From assembly GCF_902168175.1 (NCBI RefSeq), contig NZ_CABHOU010000054.1:124001-188000 (forward strand): a DNA stretch of 64,000 bases. Reading direction: 5' to 3'. Of this stretch, positions 1 through 7,881 are shown in pieces. How positions within the stretch are numbered: position 1 is the first letter of the stretch; every line of letters begins with the position of its first letter. The stretch comes from an uncultured Chitinophaga sp. GTDB lineage: Bacteria > Bacteroidota > Bacteroidia > Chitinophagales > Chitinophagaceae. A program made the position numbers and the translations under genes. The notes below the pieces were generated by a model that searched no databases, was not told where the DNA came from, and worked only from the letters and a program-made list of their open reading frames with translations.

Positions 1-1
1 G

Positions 2-1120
2 CTCATGTGGCTTGGAGTTTCCCTTGCTCTCGCTACGATCATATGGCTGATGGACAGTAAGTTTTTTACGGCTACGGCTAACCTGTTGTATGCATTCGGT
101 ATCCTTTTACTCTTATTGGTACTTGCTATCGGGCAGGATGTGAAAGGTTCGCACTCCTGGCTGAATGTAGGCTCGTTCAGGTTTCAGCCCGCGGAGCTTA
201 CAAAGTTGTTCACCAACCTGGCCCTGGCCAAATACCTCTCATCGCTGGAAACTGATTTTACCAAACTGCGTCCACGGCTTATTGCAGCCGCTATTGCCCT
301 GTTACCCTGCGCCATTACCATATTGCAGGACGAAACCGGGTTGGCGCTCGTATATTTTTCTTTCTTCCTGGTAATGTATCGCGAAGGTTTGCCTTCGGTA
401 TTACTCGTTATTGCATTCTCTGCTATCGTGCTGGTATTGTCGGCACTATTGGTTGATAACAAGATATTATTTATCATTTTCACCGTCATCGCCGGCCTGG
501 TCATCTACTTCGCGCGGCGGGAAATAAGACGGAAGAAATCGCGCCTGTTCACGATTGTGGGTATCTGGGCTTTTTGCTCCATATTCGTAGTGTTCGTAGT
601 GCCCTACGCTTTTACCAAAGTGTTGAAGGACTACCAGGTGAAACGTATTAACGTAATGCTGGGAAAGGAAAACGATCCCAAAGCTACCTATAACACCCGC
701 CAGAGTATTATCGCTATTGGTTCCGGTGGTCTGTTCGGTAAAGGATACCTGAAAGGCACACAAACCCGGTTCGACTTCGTACCAGAACAGAGTACGGACT
801 TTATTTTCTGTACCATCGGCGAGGACTTTGGTTTTGTTGGTTCCGTTATTTTTATTGGCCTTTATGTGGCCCTGCTCTTACGGATCATTCTCATCGCAGA
901 GCGACAGCGATCGACATTCAGCCGAGTCTATGCGTACGGGGTGGCCTGTATCATCTTTTTTCACCTGGCCATTAACCTGGCCATGACCATCGGTTTGGCG
1001 CCGGTAATCGGTATTCCCCTGCCATTGGTGAGTTACGGTGGGTCTTCGCTTATGACGTTTACGATGCTTCTCTTCATCATGCTGCGGCTCGATGCCGACA
1101 GGCAGATGGTGTTACGCTAG
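2..1120 (+). CDS. rodA: RodA, SEDS-family peptidoglycan glycosyltransferase (5' end cut off)
   Basis: The reading frame is open to the left edge, so the first visible ATG at base 5 is probably internal and the N-terminus is missing. RodA polymerises glycan strands from lipid II in the inner membrane with a class B penicillin-binding protein, sustaining lateral wall growth. The 371 visible residues form many hydrophobic helices. They contain the SEDS hallmarks GSHSWLNVGSFRFQPAEL, followed by QDETGLALVY (where other members have QPDLGTAL) and the C-terminal GIPLPLVSYGGSS segment. The usual partner gene for PBP2 would lie upstream, outside the window. RodA is preferred over FtsW from the overall match; certainty about the family is high and about the paralogue somewhat lower. 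Confidence 0.9.
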   Translation, partial: LMWLGVSLALATIIWLMDSKFFTATANLLYAFGILLLLLVLAIGQDVKGSHSWLNVGSFRFQPAELTKLFTNLALAKYLSSLETDFTKLRPRLIAAAIALLPCAITILQDETGLALVYFSFFLVMYREGLPSVLLVIAFSAIVLVLSALLVDNKILFIIFTVIAGLVIYFARREIRRKKSRLFTIVGIWAFCSIFVVFVVPYAFTKVLKDYQVKRINVMLGKENDPKATYNTRQSIIAIGSGGLFGKGYLKGTQTRFDFVPEQSTDFIFCTIGEDFGFVGSVIFIGLYVALLLRIILIAERQRSTFSRVYAYGVACIIFFHLAINLAMTIGLAPVIGIPLPLVSYGGSSLMTFTMLLFIMLRLDADRQMVLR

Positions 1121-1302
1121 TAACGCCCCTCGGTCTATCCGGTTTTTTTGTTCGTATCCGGCTATAATCAACCCGCAAAGGGTTATCTGGCGTGGCCGGA
1201 TTTAAGTCCGATTTCATAAGCGTGTGTGCAGGCTCCGGTGACTTCCATTGATAACAAAGAACGGTTTACGTTGGGTCGATAAACCACTTCGGTGAAAAGC
1301 CG

Positions 1303-1310
1303 TATTTTTG
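1303..1310 (+). promoter_or_regulatory. -7 promoter element for the MBL-fold gene
   Basis: TATTTTTG matches the Bacteroidota -7 consensus TAnnTTTG. It ends 7 bases before the ATG at 1318, so the predicted transcription start falls on or beside the start codon and the mRNA would be nearly leaderless. No convincing -33 TTG lies at the usual distance. Confidence 0.5.
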
Positions 1311-1317
1311 CAGCAGC

Positions 1318-2064
1318 ATGGCACGAATCATACCACTCTCGGAAGGAAGTTTTACAGTTGACGGAACAAAGGCTTTTGTTCCTTATAACACCAGTAAGGA
1401 TACGATGCAACAACGGGGCCCCGGCGCGTTGTTGGTGGAAATTCAACCTTTCCTCGTTATTACAGATAAGGACTACCTGCTCTGCGATACCGGCCTCGGT
1501 TTCCGCAACAGTAACGGCATCCTGCAACTGCATCAGAACCTGATCGACAATGGAATTAATCCGCTGGAGATCACGAAGGTGCTGATGAGCCACCTGCATA
1601 AAGACCATGCCGGCGGGGTTACTGTACAGGACCCGGTTACGGGCGAACGTACACTCAGCTTTCCACACGCCACTTATTATGTGAACACACGCGAAATGGC
1701 TTATGCCATTGAGCAGGACGGCAAATCGTACCACGCAGAGGAAGTAGACCAGTTGCAAAAGCGCGATAACGTAGTGTTTATCGATGGCAATGGTACCATA
1801 GATGGTTATATACATTATGAATTCACTGGCGGCCACTGCCCCTATCACCAGGCATTTTTGATAGATGATGGCGAGGATAAGGTGTTTTTTGGTGGCGATG
1901 TTACCCCGCAGTTATCACAAATGCGCAGCCGTTTTATTGCCAAATACGATTACGATGGAAAGCTGAGCATGGAATTGCGCCAGCAGTTCATTGAACGTGG
2001 AAAGGCCGAAGGCTGGCAGTTCCTCTACTACCACGATACTAAGCAACCTTACGGTACATTCTGA
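1318..2064 (+). CDS. MBL-fold metallo-hydrolase
   Basis: This 248-residue protein has the metallo-beta-lactamase fold signature SHLHKDH at residues 91-97, which supplies the two-metal ligands. Further likely ligands are His in GGHCPYH (about residue 173), Asp in FGGDVTP (about 195) and a late His in YYHDTK. There is no signal peptide, so it probably acts in the cytoplasm as a hydrolase. The substrate cannot be told from sequence; family members include lactonases, glyoxalase II-like thioesterases and quinolone-signal hydrolases. The ATG at 1318 is chosen because the promoter element lies directly before it. The next gene begins 66 bases downstream on the same strand and may be co-transcribed. 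Confidence 0.85.
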   Translation: MARIIPLSEGSFTVDGTKAFVPYNTSKDTMQQRGPGALLVEIQPFLVITDKDYLLCDTGLGFRNSNGILQLHQNLIDNGINPLEITKVLMSHLHKDHAGGVTVQDPVTGERTLSFPHATYYVNTREMAYAIEQDGKSYHAEEVDQLQKRDNVVFIDGNGTIDGYIHYEFTGGHCPYHQAFLIDDGEDKVFFGGDVTPQLSQMRSRFIAKYDYDGKLSMELRQQFIERGKAEGWQFLYYHDTKQPYGTF

Positions 2065-2130
2065 TTTAACGTCCATCCACTCAAAAGCAGCTTTTTTGAG
2101 CCCGGTTAAAGCCATAACTTAGGTATAAAA

Positions 2131-2481
2131 ATGAACGCCAACATTTTTGCCAAGGCCTGGCTCGACGCCTGGAACAGCCACGACCTGGATGCGATTATGC
2201 ATCATTATGCGGAGAACATTGCTTTTTATTCCCCTTTTATTAAACGTGTAAACAACGACCCATCGGGCTGCATTAAGAATAAAGCCGAACTGAGGGCCTA
2301 TTTCGAACGTGCGCTAACAGCCTATCCCGACCTGCATTTCGAGTTTTACCAGGTGCTGGAAGGTGTAAACTCTGTGGTTTTATACTACAAGAGCGTCAAC
2401 AACAACCTGGCAGCCGAAATGATGGTGTTGGGCGATGATGGAAAGGTTACGGAAGTAAGAGCGCATTACTATCAGCAATAA
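2131..2481 (+). CDS. SnoaL/NTF2-like domain protein
   Basis: A 116-residue protein with the pattern of the NTF2-like (SnoaL) cone fold: an N-terminal helix with AWLDAWNSHDLDAI, then AFYSPF, a region with LRAYFERALTAYPDLHF, and alternating beta strands to the end. Members are small enzymes or ligand-binding proteins such as polyketide cyclases and steroid isomerases. The acidic residues in WNSHDLDAIM are typical of the fold rather than of one activity. No signal peptide is seen. It lies just after the MBL-fold gene and before a strong hairpin, so the two may form a short operon. Specific function is unknown. Confidence 0.75.
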   Translation: MNANIFAKAWLDAWNSHDLDAIMHHYAENIAFYSPFIKRVNNDPSGCIKNKAELRAYFERALTAYPDLHFEFYQVLEGVNSVVLYYKSVNNNLAAEMMVLGDDGKVTEVRAHYYQQ

Positions 2482-2483
2482 AA

Positions 2484-2518
2484 AAAAGGCCGCCTTTTCT
2501 ATGAAAGACGGCCTTTTT
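2484..2518. terminator. Bidirectional intrinsic terminator
   Basis: AAAAAGGCCG and CGGCCTTTTT arms flank a further paired CTTTTC/GAAAG segment, giving a long stem with A- and T-runs on opposite sides. It sits between the convergent NTF2-like gene (plus) and the CpxP-like gene (minus) and can serve both. Confidence 0.85.
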
Positions 2519-2548
2519 CAACTAAAACAAAAAATCGAACGTATCAGT

Positions 2549-3025
2549 CTAATTTCTTTGCCTCCGCATATTGCGATTCTCTTTTCGCTCCTTTAGCTGC
2601 CGGATCATCATTTGCCTGAACTCACGTTCTGACCGGAAGAAGTCCGTTACTTTCGGCGTAGGAATTACTTTTTTGAACTCTTCTTTATATTTGGTGCGAA
2701 TGTCGAGCATCCTCCTTTCGTACCCCAGTTCTGTATCCATGGCCTCGTCTGCACCTTTGTCCGTACGCGCCTGCTGTTTATTGACCCTCATCTTCTGCTT
2801 GCGGTCCTGGATAAGTATTTCTATTTCGTGGGAGTACTTATTATATACCGGCCAGAACTTCTGTGCTTCGTCGGGTGTAAGGTTCAGTTCTTTGGAGATG
2901 TAAGCTATTTCCAGTGATTTCACCTTGTCCTGGATGGTTTTGTTATCTGCCCCCTGGGCCGAAGCGCGGGGAAGATAACCAAGGAGCATCACTGCCATTA
3001 TCCATATCAGGTAAAATTTCTTCAT
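2549..3025 (-). CDS. Spy/CpxP-like periplasmic protein of the ECF operon
   Basis: The 158-residue product starts with a clear signal peptide ending at ASAQ. The mature part is almost entirely helical and charged, with the LTPDEAQKFWPVYNKY motif typical of the Spy/CpxP-like family that Bacteroidota genomes often label 'sensor of ECF-type sigma factor'. It ends in a very basic tail. It is the last gene of an operon with an anti-sigma-like membrane protein (6 bases upstream) and an ECF sigma factor. Known relatives are periplasmic chaperones or stress sensors; here it may pass an envelope signal to the membrane protein. That role is inferred from context. Confidence 0.75.
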   Translation of the reverse strand: MKKFYLIWIMAVMLLGYLPRASAQGADNKTIQDKVKSLEIAYISKELNLTPDEAQKFWPVYNKYSHEIEILIQDRKQKMRVNKQQARTDKGADEAMDTELGYERRMLDIRTKYKEEFKKVIPTPKVTDFFRSEREFRQMMIRQLKERKENRNMRRQRN

Positions 3026-3031
3026 GTAGTA

Positions 3032-3640
3032 TTAATTAACGTCTTTAATCATGTTTTCGTCCACAAATTCTTCCAGCGCATCGGTCGATACTTCGTCCAG
3101 TACAGACGGGAGTTCAGATTCATAACTAACGGTGGAAAAAATGGCTTCGGTATCAAAATCGTCGGTATGGTTCTGTAGGTACTCTTCGATTTCCGTGTCG
3201 CTGAGGGCAGCCAGTTGTTGGTCGATTTTACCCGGATTATATTCGTTGGTCAGGTATACACCGCCCACACTGATCACCGCGGCTATACAGGCTGCGGCCA
3301 GGCCGCGTTTGAGCAGCTTTACCCGTTTAGCCATCGTTACCACCCTGCCACTTTCCTTTTTGTCGGCTGTAATGGCCACCGGTAACTCCAGCGATTCGAA
3401 GTAACCTGCAGGTGCCGAATAGGGGGTATGCCTGGGCACAGCAGCCAGGAACGGCGAAATTTCGTCCAGTTCTTCCTGAACACTGCTCACCGGGTGCTGT
3501 TCTTCCATTACCCGTTGCATGATCATACCGGGCAGCGCGTCGAAATAGCCATCCGGTATGCTGTAAGCCGGCATATCCGGTACAGGCATTCCGGGTGCTA
3601 AACCCTTCAGTTCTTCCGCTATTTCTTTCCCTTTTTTCAT
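3032..3640 (-). CDS. Single-pass membrane protein, probable anti-sigma factor
   Basis: This 202-residue protein has one hydrophobic segment at about residues 110-128 (RGLAAACIAAVISVGGVYL) preceded by basic residues, which predicts a cytoplasmic N-terminal half and a periplasmic acidic C-terminal half. The N-terminal part carries two copies of a short motif, IPDGYFDALP and APAGYFESLE, which I recognise from Bacteroidota proteins encoded beside ECF sigma factors. It lies 72 bases after the sigma gene and 6 bases before the CpxP-like gene. By context it binds and holds the sigma factor until an envelope signal releases it. No zinc-binding HxxxCxxC anti-sigma motif is present. Confidence 0.65.
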   Translation of the reverse strand: MKKGKEIAEELKGLAPGMPVPDMPAYSIPDGYFDALPGMIMQRVMEEQHPVSSVQEELDEISPFLAAVPRHTPYSAPAGYFESLELPVAITADKKESGRVVTMAKRVKLLKRGLAAACIAAVISVGGVYLTNEYNPGKIDQQLAALSDTEIEEYLQNHTDDFDTEAIFSTVSYESELPSVLDEVSTDALEEFVDENMIKDVN

Positions 3641-3712
3641 GCGTTATTACTGTTTAGACGGATTTTAAGCCCCATCGTTTAACCGGGCCGGCGTTTTTTT
3701 TGCTGAAAACGC

Positions 3713-4264
3713 CTATCCATTCTTCATAAACTCCTCTACTTTTTTAACAGCGTGGTGGTAAGATGCTTTCAAAGCGCCTTCCGAGGTCTCTAATACCTTC
3801 GACATTTGTTCATAGGGCATCTCGTCGTAGTAGCGCAGGTTAAACACGATGCGCTGCTTTTCCGGGAGCCCTAAAATCGCTTTTTGCAGTTTCCACTCCA
3901 GTTTATTGCCATCGAACTGGCTGTCGGCCTGTAGTTTATTGCTCAGCCCCGTTTCCACGTCTGAAAGAGAGATGGCCGACTTTCGCTTCTGTTGTTCCAG
4001 GAAAGACAGGGCTTCATTCGTAGCTATTTTATATAGCCAGGTATAGAGCTGGGCATCTTCCCGGAAGTTATCCAGGCTTTTCCAAACCTTAATGAACATA
4101 TTCTGCAACACATCATTGGCATCCTCGTGGTCTACGACCAGGCGGCGGACGTGCCAGTACAGCCTTTCCTGGTATTTCCGGATAATGAGGGTAAATCCCT
4201 TTTCCTTCGTGCCGGGCTGCCGGTATATTGCCAAAAGCTCTTTGTCTTCCTGCGTTACGGCCAT
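3713..4264 (-). CDS. ECF-family RNA polymerase sigma factor
   Basis: An extracytoplasmic-function sigma-70 factor of 183 residues. Region 2 is visible as DVLQNMFIKVWKSLDNF with the following LYTWLYKIATNEA, and region 4 as LPEKQRIVFNLRYYDEMPYEQ with the helix-turn-helix ending in GALKASYHHAVKKVE. The start was set at the ATG at 4264 (MAVTQEDKELL), because the longer frame to 4294 begins with TTG and adds ten residues not expected in the family. It heads an operon with a probable anti-sigma protein and a CpxP-like protein, suggesting envelope-stress control. No clear TAnnTTTG element was found just upstream. Confidence 0.88.
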   Translation of the reverse strand: MAVTQEDKELLAIYRQPGTKEKGFTLIIRKYQERLYWHVRRLVVDHEDANDVLQNMFIKVWKSLDNFREDAQLYTWLYKIATNEALSFLEQQKRKSAISLSDVETGLSNKLQADSQFDGNKLEWKLQKAILGLPEKQRIVFNLRYYDEMPYEQMSKVLETSEGALKASYHHAVKKVEEFMKNG

Positions 4265-4356
4265 ATCGGTTAAATGGTTAGAATCTGTCGGCAAACTGCC
4301 GTTTTATGGTCTTGCAATCCCTGCCCCGGTAAACACTCTCACGACCAATTTAAAAT

Positions 4357-4384
4357 AAAAAACCCATCCTTGGATGGGTTTTTT
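4357..4384 (-). terminator. Intrinsic terminator after the transketolase gene
   Basis: A perfect hairpin: six A, CCCATCC, a TT loop, GGATGGG and six T. It lies just beyond the stop of the minus-strand transketolase gene and ahead of the sigma factor gene, and is symmetrical enough to work in both directions. Confidence 0.85.
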
Positions 4385-4415
4385 GTGCGAAGGTTTAATG
4401 CCTTTAGCTTTAAAG

Positions 4416-5378
4416 CTATGCTTTTTTACGGGCCATTGCCTTTTCAGCCGCTTCTACGATGTTTGGTGTATCCAAACCGTACTTTTTGAGGAGATCGGTA
4501 GGTTTACCGCTTTCGCCGAAAGTATCGTTGGTACCAACATATTCGATAGGGCATGGAATGTAACGTGCAGCTACCTGTGCAATGCTGTCGCCCAGGCCAC
4601 CCAGTACGTTATGTTCTTCAGCCGTAACCGCGCAACCGGTTTTGGTCAGTGATTTAATCACCGCCTCGGTATCGAGCGGTTTAATGGTGTGTATGTTAAT
4701 GAGTTCTACGCTGTAACCTTTTTCTTCGAGGATACGGCCAGCTTCTACTGCTTTCCACACCAGGTGGCCGCAGGCGAAGATGGTGATATCGGTACCTTCG
4801 TTCAGCACCTGTGCCTTACCGATCTCGAATTTCTGATCTTCGGCGGTAAAGTTGGGCCATTTTGGACGGCCGAAACGCAGGTAAACAGGGCCTTCGTAGT
4901 CGGCTACCGCGATAGTGGCCGCCTTGGTCTGGTTAAAGTCGCAGGGCACGATCACGGTCATACCAGGCAACATTTTCATCAGCCCGATATCTTCCAGTAT
5001 CTGGTGGGTAGCGCCATCTTCACCGAGGGTAAGACCTGCGTGAGAAGCACATATTTTAACGTTTTTACCGGAATAAGCTACAGACTGACGGATCTGGTCG
5101 TAAACACGGCCGGTAGAGAAGTTCGCAAAAGTGGTGGTATAAGGAATTTTACCGCCAATGGTTAAACCGGCAGCTACGCCGATCATGTTTGCTTCTGCAA
5201 TACCGCATTGTACAAAACGGTCGGGGAATTCCTTAATAAAGGCGTTCAGTTTCATAGAACCGAGCAGGTCAGCCGTAAGCGCTACGACATTAGGATTTTT
5301 ACGTGCCGCTTCGAGGATGCCTTCGCCAAACCCACCGCGGGTTTCTTTTTCATTAAGGACTTGTATGTCTTTTACCAT
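4416..5378 (-). CDS. Transketolase, C-terminal subunit
   Basis: The 320 residues correspond to the pyrimidine-binding and C-terminal domains of transketolase, which transfers two-carbon units in the pentose phosphate pathway using thiamine diphosphate. Visible landmarks are RFVQCGIAEANMIGVAAGL (with the catalytic Glu that contacts the cofactor), TTFANFSTGRVYDQIRQ, HAGLTLGEDGATHQ and the final domain with FACGHLVWKAVEAG. The cofactor-binding N-terminal half is missing. Split transketolases of this kind usually have the N-terminal subunit next door, but here the neighbours are galE and an ECF sigma gene, so the partner must be elsewhere. The gene has its own -7 element at 5399-5406. Confidence 0.88.
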   Translation of the reverse strand: MVKDIQVLNEKETRGGFGEGILEAARKNPNVVALTADLLGSMKLNAFIKEFPDRFVQCGIAEANMIGVAAGLTIGGKIPYTTTFANFSTGRVYDQIRQSVAYSGKNVKICASHAGLTLGEDGATHQILEDIGLMKMLPGMTVIVPCDFNQTKAATIAVADYEGPVYLRFGRPKWPNFTAEDQKFEIGKAQVLNEGTDITIFACGHLVWKAVEAGRILEEKGYSVELINIHTIKPLDTEAVIKSLTKTGCAVTAEEHNVLGGLGDSIAQVAARYIPCPIEYVGTNDTFGESGKPTDLLKKYGLDTPNIVEAAEKAMARKKA

Positions 5379-5398
5379 AGTTGCCAGAGTTTGTGCCG

Positions 5399-5406
5399 CA
5401 AAATTA
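5399..5406 (-). promoter_or_regulatory. -7 promoter element for the transketolase gene
   Basis: On the minus strand TAATTTTG matches TAnnTTTG. It lies 20 bases before the ATG at 5378, predicting a leader of about 14 bases and transcription independent of galE. Confidence 0.5.
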
Positions 5407-5463
5407 GAAAAATACTGTAAAGCAGGTATATAAACCGGCTTACAGGTGGAATTAATTGATGAA

Positions 5464-6495
5464 TTAGTTATTCAGGACCCGGTCTCTCAACGACACTTCC
5501 CACTGCCAGGCAGTGCGCATCATATCTTCGATACCTTGTTTTGGCTCCCAGCCGAGTTTTTCGCGGGCATAGGAGTTATTAGCGTAGATCTCGATCACAT
5601 CTCCCGGGCGACGGGGCCCCAGTTCGTAGTTGAGTTTTACGCCTGATACTTTTTCGAAGGCCTTAATAGCTTCCAGCACGGTAACGCCGTTACCGGTACC
5701 CAGGTTAATGATCTCGCGTTTAGTATCGTTTTTACCGTCCAGCAGGTACTGGATGGCTTTAGTGTGCGCGTTGGCGATATCCATTACGTGAATGTAGTCG
5801 CGTACGCATGAACCATCGCGGGTATCGTAGTCGGTACCAAACACCGTTACCTTAGGCAGTTTGCCAATGGCAGTCTGCGTAATTACCGGTACCAGGTTAT
5901 CTGGACGGCCTAAAGGCAGTTCGCCGATGAGTGAGGTTGGGTGGGCTCCAACCGGGTTGAAGTAACGAAGTATAATGTTGCTGGTGTCGTTTACAGCGCT
6001 GTAATCCTCGATAATCTGCTCGCCCATTTGTTTGGTACGTGCGTAAGGGCTTTGTGCCGCGCCAAGCGGGGTGCTTTCTACCACCGGCAGGGCATCGGTA
6101 TTGCCGTATACAGAACAGGAAGAAGAGAATACGAAGTTAGGTATCTTAAACTCCTTTACACATTTCAGCACATTTACCAGTGAAGTAAGGTTGTTGTGGA
6201 AGTACATCAGTGGGTCGCTTACCGATTCAGGAACGGTTTTAAGCGCCGCAAAGTGAATTACACCAACAATATCGCGGTTCTCGTGAAACACAGCATGTGT
6301 ATCTTCGAGGTTACAAAGGTCCACCTTGTAGTTATGGATCTTTTTGCCGGTAATTTTTTCAATACCTTCTAAAAGTTGCGTAGAGCTGCGCACGTTACTG
6401 TCTACAGAAACTACTTCAAAACCATGATTGATGAGGTCTACTATCGTATGCGACCCAATATAGCCACAACCACCTGTAACAAGGACTTTTTGCAT
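5464..6495 (-). CDS. galE: UDP-glucose 4-epimerase
   Basis: GalE interconverts UDP-glucose and UDP-galactose (Leloir pathway) and supplies galactose for surface polysaccharides. The 343 residues are the usual length. The NAD-binding Rossmann motif GGCGYIGSHT is at residues 8-17, the catalytic Ser lies in FSSSCSVYGN (about 124-126), and the YxxxK pair is Tyr151/Lys155 in SPYARTKQMGE. RYFNPVGAHP and RRPGDVIEIYA are further epimerase signatures. It follows rfbA by 32 bases on the same strand and is probably co-transcribed with it as a nucleotide-sugar operon. Confidence 0.95.
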   Translation of the reverse strand: MQKVLVTGGCGYIGSHTIVDLINHGFEVVSVDSNVRSSTQLLEGIEKITGKKIHNYKVDLCNLEDTHAVFHENRDIVGVIHFAALKTVPESVSDPLMYFHNNLTSLVNVLKCVKEFKIPNFVFSSSCSVYGNTDALPVVESTPLGAAQSPYARTKQMGEQIIEDYSAVNDTSNIILRYFNPVGAHPTSLIGELPLGRPDNLVPVITQTAIGKLPKVTVFGTDYDTRDGSCVRDYIHVMDIANAHTKAIQYLLDGKNDTKREIINLGTGNGVTVLEAIKAFEKVSGVKLNYELGPRRPGDVIEIYANNSYAREKLGWEPKQGIEDMMRTAWQWEVSLRDRVLNN

Positions 6496-6527
6496 ATTGC
6501 TGAATTATTGTATTGAGATTCTTTGTA

Positions 6528-7391
6528 TTAATGTTTCACCAGGTCCATCAGGTACTGGCCGTAACCGCTTTTAATGAGAGGTTTGGCCAGCTTTTCCAAC
6601 TGTGCGGCGTCTATAAAGCCTTTCCTGAACGCAATTTCTTCTATACAGGCCACTTTAATGCCCTGGCGCTGTTCAATTACCTGTACAAACTGCGAAGCCT
6701 GCATCAGGGAGTCGAAGGTGCCGGTATCGAGCCAGGCGGTACCACGGGGTAATATGCTTACTTCCAGTTTGCCCCGGCGCAGGTATTCCCTGTTTACGTC
6801 GGTAATTTCATACTCACCACGTGGGCTGGGTTGCAGATTTTTAGCGATTTCCACCACATCGTTATCGTAGAAGTAGAGGCCGGGTACGGCATAGTTCGAC
6901 TTAGGCTGCGTAGGTTTTTCTTCTATTGATACGGCTTTCATGCTGGCATCAAACTCCACCACACCATACCTTTCCGGGTCGGATACATGGTAAGCATATA
7001 CGATACCGCCATTAGGGTGTACGTTATTTTCCAGCTGGGTGCCCAGGCCGGCGCCGTAGAAGATGTTATCGCCCAACACCAGCGCAACATTGTCTTTACC
7101 AATAAACTGCTCGCCAATCACAAATGCCTGCGCCAGCCCGTTAGGTTCTGGTTGCTCGGCATAAGTAAGGCTGATGCCAAACTGGGAACCATCGCCGAAA
7201 AGGCGCTTAAATGAAGGAAGATCGTGCGGCGTGCTGATGATAAGGATCTCTTTAATACCAGCCAGCATCAGGGTCGACAGCGGGTAATAGATCATAGGCT
7301 TATCATATATCGGCATAATTTGTTTGCTGATAGCGTAGGTGATCGGGTGTAAACGAGTACCGGAGCCGCCGGCAAGAATAATTCCTTTCAT
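6528..7391 (-). CDS. rfbA: Glucose-1-phosphate thymidylyltransferase
   Basis: RfbA/RmlA makes dTDP-glucose from glucose-1-phosphate and dTTP, the first step to dTDP-rhamnose. The 287 residues match the short RmlA type. The nucleotide-binding loop [11 protein letters not shown] is at residues 6-16, followed by [39 protein letters not shown] and the late [17 protein letters not shown]. The other dTDP-rhamnose genes (rfbB, C, D) are not in the window, so this copy is separated from its pathway and linked instead to galE. A -7 element is present at 7438-7445. Confidence 0.95.
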   Translation of the reverse strand: MKGIILAGGSGTRLHPITYAISKQIMPIYDKPMIYYPLSTLMLAGIKEILIISTPHDLPSFKRLFGDGSQFGISLTYAEQPEPNGLAQAFVIGEQFIGKDNVALVLGDNIFYGAGLGTQLENNVHPNGGIVYAYHVSDPERYGVVEFDASMKAVSIEEKPTQPKSNYAVPGLYFYDNDVVEIAKNLQPSPRGEYEITDVNREYLRRGKLEVSILPRGTAWLDTGTFDSLMQASQFVQVIEQRQGIKVACIEEIAFRKGFIDAAQLEKLAKPLIKSGYGQYLMDLVKH

Positions 7392-7437
7392 GGATGGTAC
7401 AGTGTGTTTAAGTTTTAAAGACCTGTTTGAGGCCGCA

Positions 7438-7445
7438 CAAAAATA
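7438..7445 (-). promoter_or_regulatory. -7 promoter element for rfbA-galE
   Basis: TATTTTTG on the minus strand matches TAnnTTTG and would give a leader of about 40 bases before the rfbA ATG at 7391. Confidence 0.5.
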
Positions 7446-7615
7446 GGGGCAATATAGTTATTGCCATAATTTTTGAAGGAAAAAGCAGAAGAAAAGTAGA
7501 TGCAGGTGCCTGATGTTATGATATTAACCCGATCGTTGGCCCGAAATAAGGTTTCCACGCCAGTAACAATTCCAGGTAATATCCTATCAGTAAAGAAGCT
7601 ATATCCTCTATAGAT

Positions 7616-7767
7616 CCTTGCTCCCTCCCTGCTCCAATCTAGGTTCATTCTAGGTTCATTCTAGGTTCATCTTAGGTTTATTCTAGGTTAAAATACCTAT
7701 CATCTACCTAGGATTAACCTAGGATCTACCTTATATCTACCTAAGATACATAAAAGATGGAGCAAGG
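7616..7767. repeat. Ten-unit 11-bp repeat array forming a large palindrome
   Basis: Five tandem units of 11 bp (TCTAGGTTCAT, TCTAGGTTCAT, TCTAGGTTCAT, CTTAGGTTTAT, TCTAGGTTA..) run from 7638, with TAGGT at 7640, 7651, 7662, 7673 and 7684. They are followed in the same 11-bp register by five inverted units with ACCTA or ACCTT at 7695, 7706, 7717, 7728 and 7739. An outer 9-bp inverted pair, CCTTGCTCC at 7616 and GGAGCAAGG at 7759, encloses the array. The 490-bp gap between rfbA and the Pit gene holds nothing else apart from the rfbA promoter and the Pit terminator. The function is unknown. Confidence 0.8.
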
Positions 7768-7827
7768 TTCCGGCATGGACCCGGCACCGGACCGCAGAAG
7801 TAGTAGTTTTTTAACAGGGTAAGCACG

Positions 7828-7857
7828 AAAAAGGCCTGCGGGTAACACCCACAGGCC
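7828..7857 (-). terminator. Intrinsic terminator of the Pit operon
   Basis: Read on the minus strand: GGCCTGTGGGTGTTACCCGC then AGGCC and five T. It lies 25 bases past the Pit transporter stop codon. Confidence 0.85.
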
Positions 7858-7881
7858 GAGATATAAGAAAGATACAGTTAA

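Noticed and set aside
1183..1848. 221-codon open frame on the minus strand
   Set aside because: Overlaps the MBL-fold gene, which has a complete catalytic motif and a promoter; the antisense product is not recognisable.
4265..4294. TTG start extending the ECF sigma factor by ten residues
   Set aside because: The ATG at 4264 matches the usual family N-terminus; the extension is not conserved-looking.
7415..7648. 77-codon open frame over the rfbA promoter and repeat array edge
   Set aside because: It covers the rfbA -7 element, begins within the repeat array and has no protein features.
7638..7743. Possible CRISPR array
   Set aside because: Units are 11 bp with no unique spacers and they invert halfway; no cas genes are present.
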